Assembly (NCBI GenBank): GCA_964616835.1
Contig: CAZTSG010000050.1
Location: 1 to 9,830 of the forward strand
Reading direction: 5' to 3'
DNA length: 9,830 nt
DNA from: JAAOZP01 sp964616835
Lineage (GTDB): Archaea; Thermoproteota; EX4484-205; JAAOZP01
The stretch's first letter is position 1; each line of letters opens with the position of its first letter. The position numbers and the translations under genes were made by a program. Below, in pieces: positions 5,766 to 9,830 of this stretch. The notes under the pieces were generated by a model. The model saw only the letters and a program-made list of their open reading frames with translations. It did not search any database and had not been told where the DNA came from.

Positions 5766-6191
5766 AGCCGTTTCAAGACCACGTGTTTAAAGCTAGCGCA
5801 CAAGTTCTAACCCATGTATATTTTTCACCACTTAACCGGCCTAATGTGAGATGTATCTTAAGGCAGCTGCCTATAGCACGCACTTAAAGATCACTCCAAA
5901 ACCTAAAAATTCCACTAAGCTTCGGATATGTTTCTATCATATAGAAGAAAGGTAATAGTTGCAGTTTGCAGTTACATTTAAACCAGACTTTACTCCTTGT
6001 TAGGGCTAGACAGGTCCCAGTTCGGATCAATCCCAACCTGGAATAGAATTGTAAAGCTTCAACGCTCCTTGATTCTGTATCTCCTAGTTAAAGTACTGTT
6101 ATAGAATTAATTAGCTATTACCATCGATCTTTTTTAGAAAATCGTTAAAAACTTTTTTTAATTTTGCTGGTTGCGAAATCGCGCGCTAAGT
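5766..6191. other. Non-coding stretch between the second toxin pair and the methyltransferase
   Basis: I find no supported gene on either strand. A 34-codon plus frame (5851-5955) exists but has no family resemblance and no good ribosome site. Visible sequence features are a tandem 7-mer TGCAGTT (5960-5966 and 5967-5973), T-runs at 5821-5825 and 6152-6158, and AT-rich DNA at about 6105-6170. No CRISPR repeats, tRNA or C/D-box pattern could be recognised. Confidence 0.5.
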
Positions 6192-6200
6192 CTTATATAT
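6192..6200 (+). promoter_or_regulatory. TATA box for the methyltransferase gene
   Basis: CTTATATAT is centred 27 bases before ATG 6223, the spacing for a leaderless transcript. No Shine-Dalgarno match stands in front of this ATG. Confidence 0.6.
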
Positions 6201-6222
6201 CCATGTCATAAGAAAACTTGGT

Positions 6223-7104
6223 ATGTTTCAAACTACTCACAAGATGTTCCTGAGAGATTCTAGGAGCATGGACAATATTGACGACGAGTCTGTGCATCTC
6301 ATTCTAACCTCCCCTCCTTACTGGAATATTAAGAAGTATCCTGAGAACCCGTGCCAGCTCGGAAACATTTCGGATTACCGTCTGTTCCTGGCTGAGCTTA
6401 AGAAGGTTATCGAAGAGTGCTTCAGGGTTCTTGTTAGAGGCGGAAGGCTGTGCATGGTCGTCGGCGATATTTGCGTAGCTAGGAAGCAGGGTCGCCATCG
6501 CGTCATACCTTTTCACTCTCACGTTATCCAATTATGCTTGGATGCTGGCCTAGACTACTTGTCCCCAATAATCCTCTACAAGATCGCTAACGTTACTACT
6601 GAGGCTAAGCGGGAAACATATGCTTTAGGAAAATACTTAGGCCCTAACTCGATAATAAAGAACGATATCGAATACGTGCTAATCTTCAGGAAGCCCGGAG
6701 CCTACAGGAGAGTCGATAAGCATCTCGCAGCTCTAAGCAGGCTTAGGAAAAACGAGTTCATAGAATATTTCCGCCAAGTCTGGTGGGTTAACGGTTGCCG
6801 CGTAAGCAATCACCCCGCCCCGTTTTCACTAGAACTAGCTAGAAGGCTTGTCAAAATGTTCTCCTACGTTGGTGACACTGTTTTAGACCCGTTCCTAGGC
6901 TCCGGGACAACCAGCTTGGCAGCCATCTATACGCTTAGAAGCTCGATAGGGTATGAGGTTGAACCCTCGTACGTTAAGTCGGCTAAGAATAGGATTAGAA
7001 GAGCATTGACGAGAGACAATATTCCATACAGCATGGTTAATGGAGAGCATCCTGAGTCCGGAATAGTCTTCCAAGTTAGTGAAGTTCCATTTAGATCAGA
7101 CTAA
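6223..7104 (+). CDS. Solitary amino-group DNA methyltransferase, beta-type motif order
   Basis: 293 residues. Catalytic motif IV TSPPYW (29-34) lies near the N-terminus and the S-adenosylmethionine-binding motif I DPFLGSGTT (222-230) near the C-terminus, preceded by the motif X-like HPAPFSLELARRLV (197-210) and followed by IGYEVEPSY (242-250). This order is that of the beta class of amino methyltransferases. SPPYW is most common among N4-cytosine enzymes, but N6-adenine cannot be excluded. GGRLCMVVGD (73-82) fits a core strand. It would methylate a short DNA site in the cell's own genome. A target-recognition region probably lies at about 85-190. No separate restriction endonuclease is recognisable in the window; the next genes are an HerA-like ATPase (38 bp away) and a NurA-like nuclease on the same strand. 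Start ATG 6223 is fixed by the TATA box 27 bases upstream. Function is secure at class level; recognition site unknown. Confidence 0.92.
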   Translation: MFQTTHKMFLRDSRSMDNIDDESVHLILTSPPYWNIKKYPENPCQLGNISDYRLFLAELKKVIEECFRVLVRGGRLCMVVGDICVARKQGRHRVIPFHSHVIQLCLDAGLDYLSPIILYKIANVTTEAKRETYALGKYLGPNSIIKNDIEYVLIFRKPGAYRRVDKHLAALSRLRKNEFIEYFRQVWWVNGCRVSNHPAPFSLELARRLVKMFSYVGDTVLDPFLGSGTTSLAAIYTLRSSIGYEVEPSYVKSAKNRIRRALTRDNIPYSMVNGEHPESGIVFQVSEVPFRSD

Positions 7105-7113
7105 TCAGTTTTC

Positions 7114-7120
7114 AAATTTA
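7114..7120 (+). promoter_or_regulatory. TATA-like box for the HerA-like gene
   Basis: AAATTTA is centred about 26 bases before GTG 7143, in the 38-bp gap after the methyltransferase stop. It suggests that the HerA-NurA pair can be transcribed on its own, although readthrough from the methyltransferase gene is also possible. Confidence 0.45.
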
Positions 7121-7142
7121 ACTCAACCTAATACTTTTTAAT

Positions 7143-8690
7143 GTGAAAACACCTAATATCAGCGTGAACAGCGAGGAAGATAAGGTTAAGCTATTGGAGA
7201 GCAGGCTGGGGGAGCTTGAGCTCGTCGGCTTAACTGGAAGCACAACCAAAGTTACAGAGGCCCCGTTAATCCTCCTGGAAAATATGGAAACCAAAGTTAG
7301 GGAGGAGGACATAGTGCTCATAGTAAACCGAAGCTCCTCTGATTACATTCTGGCTGTTTGCAGGAGCGGCATGGGTATTAACGAGAACCTGAGGGTCGGG
7401 GGATACAGCCCGGGGATAGCGTACGTGCGCTCGAAGGGCCAGCCGCCGTCGACAGCCAAGGAGTCCTACCATTTCACACTATCCTTCATAGGGTTACTCA
7501 CGAGCCGGGGCGTGAAGACTAACAACATAATTGTTGCACCAGGCTCAAAAGTATACCTCTTCAAAAAGGAGGCCTTGGAGATGAATCCGTTGGTCTTCCT
7601 AGAGCCTAAGGAGCATGTTGAAGGCGGGTACTTGGCGAATTCCGAGGGGAACTGGCCGATCCCGTTCGACAAGAAGTATATTCCTTACCATATAGGTGTC
7701 TTCGGAGCCACTGGCTCGGGGAAATCGATGCTGGCCAGGTATCTCCTAATCCCGCTTCTCACGCAAGCCGGCTACGGAGTACTGGTCTTCGACTGGGAGG
7801 GTGTTGATTATTCACCGTTTTTCAAAAACAATACTCTATCTATCTGCGATTTCAAGATGGATGTTAATACGGCGGTGGAGTTTCTCATGAGAAATACTGA
7901 CTACTTCGGCTACGGAGACGAGAACAAACCTGTCCCATCTGCGGTTATAGAAGTGATGTCAAGAAAGCTTAACGATAAAAGCTGGTGGGACGAGGTTCCG
8001 AAAACCCTGAACAGTGGTGAAGAGCTGCGTGAAAAACTCAGGGAAGATGCTTTAAAAGAGCTGAGTGAAAGAAGCGGCTGGGAGAGTTACGGTCCCTCTT
8101 GGAGGCTTAAACTCAACTATGGTCTCGACCGGGTTTCGAAGGAAAACTGGGAGCTGCTCTATAGGTCTAGCAAGGGGGTTTCCATTCAAGAGTTCAGGTT
8201 TCCAAGCCCTGGGGAGCTTATTGTAATAGATATGAGCGAGGTGAGTGGCGAGAGGAAGCTGTCGTTTTTCTCAGAGCTCTGCAGCAGACTGATAACAATG
8301 ATGCAGGAGAGAGGTGTGAAGCTTAACCTGGCGGTGGTGATAGACGAGGCGCCTCAGTACTGTCCATCCGAGCCTAGGGGCTTGCAGGGGAAGACGACGG
8401 AGCAGTTGAAAGACCTATGCGCCCTAGGCAGGAAGCGAAACATGTGCGTCGTGCTCCTCTCCCAGGGTATGGCTGGAGAAATAGGTATTAACGCTGCTGT
8501 CAGGAGGAATCTTAACACGCTCTTCATAGGGCAGATTCATCCTTTGGATATTGAGGAGGCTGGGAAGAGGCTGATGCCATACGGCGTTAGGCCTGAGGAA
8601 CTGCTCTTCCTAGAGCCCGGGAAATTCTACCTCACGGGCAAGATGAACCCTTCTCCAACGCCCCTGCTGATATCGTTCAAAATAGAATAG
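7143..8690 (+). CDS. herA: HerA-like hexameric DNA-translocating ATPase
   Basis: 515 residues, close to the usual HerA length of about 500. An N-terminal HAS-barrel-like part covers about 26-145 (LVGLTGSTTKVTEAPLI, IVLIVNRS, GIAYVRSKG). The FtsK/HerA-type motor follows: Walker A GATGSGKS (188-195), VLVFDWEG (213-220), Walker B LAVVIDEAPQY (396-406, D401 and E402), GRKRNMCVVLLSQG (429-442) with the usual Arg/Lys and sensor Gln, and NTLFIGQ (458-464). HerA forms a ring that pumps duplex DNA and activates NurA for end resection; the NurA-like gene starts 10 bases downstream. Walker B reads DEAPQY where HerA proteins commonly have DEAH followed by an aromatic, a small divergence. Start GTG 7143 fits the TATA box 26 bases upstream; the ATG two bases earlier is followed at once by TGA and is unusable. 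It could be the housekeeping HerA or a defence-type paralogue. Confidence 0.88.
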   Translation: MKTPNISVNSEEDKVKLLESRLGELELVGLTGSTTKVTEAPLILLENMETKVREEDIVLIVNRSSSDYILAVCRSGMGINENLRVGGYSPGIAYVRSKGQPPSTAKESYHFTLSFIGLLTSRGVKTNNIIVAPGSKVYLFKKEALEMNPLVFLEPKEHVEGGYLANSEGNWPIPFDKKYIPYHIGVFGATGSGKSMLARYLLIPLLTQAGYGVLVFDWEGVDYSPFFKNNTLSICDFKMDVNTAVEFLMRNTDYFGYGDENKPVPSAVIEVMSRKLNDKSWWDEVPKTLNSGEELREKLREDALKELSERSGWESYGPSWRLKLNYGLDRVSKENWELLYRSSKGVSIQEFRFPSPGELIVIDMSEVSGERKLSFFSELCSRLITMMQERGVKLNLAVVIDEAPQYCPSEPRGLQGKTTEQLKDLCALGRKRNMCVVLLSQGMAGEIGINAAVRRNLNTLFIGQIHPLDIEEAGKRLMPYGVRPEELLFLEPGKFYLTGKMNPSPTPLLISFKIE

Positions 8691-8693
8691 GTG
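8689..8693 (+). promoter_or_regulatory. Shine-Dalgarno for nurA overlapping the herA stop
   Basis: AGGTG includes the last bases of the herA TAG stop and ends 7 bases before ATG 8701. This points to coupled translation and roughly matched production of motor and nuclease. Confidence 0.55.
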
Positions 8694-8700
8694 TTTAGGA

Positions 8701-9830
8701 ATGTCTTCGGAGGAGAACCCGCTTCTAACCCTTCCACGACCCATAGTGGACGCGCTCTTCTCAAGCGCTGAGAAAGAGGCTAGGAACGTGAAGGAAAGAA
8801 TCCTGATGCTTGAGAAAATGGTGAGAAAGGTCTCAGAGAGCTTCAGGTTCAACAGGATAGTTGGAAGCAGAAAAGGTTGCATCGCTGTCGCAGACGGCTC
8901 CATGTCTGTCGCACCCAGCAGCCGTATAGGCTCGCTTTTCGCAATATACTCGGCTGGATACATGATTTTCGACGACGGCAGGCTTATAGATGAGAACTAT
9001 TATGCTGGGTCGCTAAGCTGGCCCTACGGCGGGACCAGGGATTTCAAGACACTGCTCAAGCTGCTGATGGCCTACGCTGAGAGAAAGGCTGCGTCGGAAG
9101 CCTATTGGAAGCATAACCCTGACCTAATCCTGCTAGACGGCCCGTTCTTCTTCTTCAGAGGATACTGCAGGTATATCCATGCCGTCCAGATTGAAACACC
9201 TGAGCTCAAAACAGGCCTAGACCTTGTAAGGGAGGTCAGGGACAAGACTCTGACGCTAATGGAGACGGGTAGAGCAGTATGCGTAATAAGGCGGAGCGGC
9301 ATAAGAGCTGTAGACGGCTGGCTGATCTACAATCAGGGCGAGGAAGCCTGCTTGAGGATTAACGATAAGCATCTTCTCACCATGGTTATGCCGCCGATGA
9401 CAACATGGTCATACAGGCATTTATGCGAAGACCCGCTTCTATACGCGACCTTCTACCGGTTCTACAGGAGGTGGAGGCAAGCCGGGAGGAGGCCTGAGGA
9501 CCTTGATAAGGAGAGAATCCTTTCACAGTGCTTGAAGGATTGGAGGGAAAAGTTCAGGAAAGACTTGGACATTGAGCTTGAAAAAGTGCCACGCCTAGAG
9601 AGGCATTACGTAAGGTATACGAGTGCAGCGCCGCCGTTCGAGATAGAGGCTCTGGCAAACATGAAGCCAGAGGACTTCGCCGAGTACTTCGTCGAGTTCC
9701 ACAATCCCGCTACTGGGCTCCCGTACCCGATAGACATGGTTGACGAAGCTGTTACGCTACCAAGAGGCTCGACGACAGCCTTCACCGAGGAGGTTGAGGC
9801 AAGGCTCATCAAAGACCAGGACATAGAGAA
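8701..9830 (+). CDS. nurA: NurA-like 5'-3' nuclease (3' end beyond window)
   Basis: Open from ATG 8701 to the right edge, 376 codons, already longer than the roughly 340 residues I recall for Sulfolobus NurA. NurA landmarks: IAVADGSMSV (61-70, metal-binding D65), a helix with E127 or E133 at about 118-137, DLILLDGPFFF (141-151, D146), HYVRYTSAAPP near 302-312, and GLPYPI (339-344). D65 and D146 are the Asp pair expected to coordinate Mn2+. In the family the last motif reads Y-P-x2-L-x2-A-H; here the residues after Y342-P343 end in D348-E349-A350, so the conserved His is not seen. NurA degrades DNA only efficiently with HerA, encoded 10 bases upstream with the ribosome site overlapping the herA stop. 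Family assignment is good; full activity is uncertain because of the missing His and the unseen C-terminus. Confidence 0.87.
   Translation, partial: MSSEENPLLTLPRPIVDALFSSAEKEARNVKERILMLEKMVRKVSESFRFNRIVGSRKGCIAVADGSMSVAPSSRIGSLFAIYSAGYMIFDDGRLIDENYYAGSLSWPYGGTRDFKTLLKLLMAYAERKAASEAYWKHNPDLILLDGPFFFFRGYCRYIHAVQIETPELKTGLDLVREVRDKTLTLMETGRAVCVIRRSGIRAVDGWLIYNQGEEACLRINDKHLLTMVMPPMTTWSYRHLCEDPLLYATFYRFYRRWRQAGRRPEDLDKERILSQCLKDWREKFRKDLDIELEKVPRLERHYVRYTSAAPPFEIEALANMKPEDFAEYFVEFHNPATGLPYPIDMVDEAVTLPRGSTTAFTEEVEARLIKDQDIE

Noticed and set aside
5851..5955. A 34-codon plus-strand frame in the intergenic region
   Set aside because: No Shine-Dalgarno or well-placed TATA box and no recognisable sequence; expected by chance.
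6010..6042. A tRNA-like or hairpin element around CAGGT...ACCTG with TTCGGATC
   Set aside because: Only the outer 5 bp pair; the T-arm stem does not form and no acceptor or anticodon arm is found, so it is neither a tRNA nor a convincing att site.
1..9830. CRISPR arrays, rRNA, tRNA and intact insertion sequences
   Set aside because: No regularly spaced repeats, no transposase motifs and no RNA gene structure could be recognised by reading the sequence; a covariance-model scan would settle small RNAs.

Overview
The window looks like hyperthermophilic archaeal DNA, most likely from the Thermoproteota (Crenarchaeota). The grounds are an HerA-type ATPase beside a NurA-type nuclease, archaeal-only multi-paralogue ATPase families, two AbrB/PIN toxin-antitoxin pairs, heavy use of AGG/AGA and ATA codons, and TATA boxes centred about 26-27 bases upstream of start codons (leaderless mRNA style). 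I cannot name a genus.

Left part (1-5765) is an accessory region. A COG1373-type ATPase with a DUF4143/nuclease-like tail runs off the left edge on the minus strand. Its TATA box sits between the arms of a perfect 9-bp inverted repeat. Next, on the minus strand, is a small protein resembling HhH-GPD DNA glycosylases only weakly, and behind it a VapC toxin remnant broken by two frameshifts. On the plus strand follow a COG1672-type ATPase (Arch_ATPase/DUF234 architecture) with a palindromic array at its start, then two VapBC pairs. The first VapC has no usual start codon where its PIN domain must begin: it has CTG, perfectly spaced after a strong Shine-Dalgarno sequence. The second pair is a leaderless AbrB-PIN pair behind a tandem repeat. 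Then comes about 460 bp without a supported gene (5766-6222).

Right part (6223-9830) is a plus-strand cluster: a solitary amino-group DNA methyltransferase (SPPYW, then DPFLGSGTT), an HerA-like hexameric ATPase 38 bp later, and a NurA-like nuclease 10 bp after that, running off the right edge. HerA and NurA look translationally coupled. HerA-NurA is classically the DNA-end-resection motor and nuclease, usually grouped with Mre11-Rad50. No mre11 or rad50 is seen here, and a DNA methyltransferase sits directly in front. That makes a modification-plus-motor-nuclease (restriction-like) unit a reasonable hypothesis. The NurA copy also appears to lack the His of the usual C-terminal Y-P...A-H motif.

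The left flank is AT-rich and the right end much richer in G+C (two counted 60-base samples: 17 G/C at 421-480, 34 G/C at 9661-9720), consistent with a patchwork origin. Both edge genes are incomplete only because the window ends.
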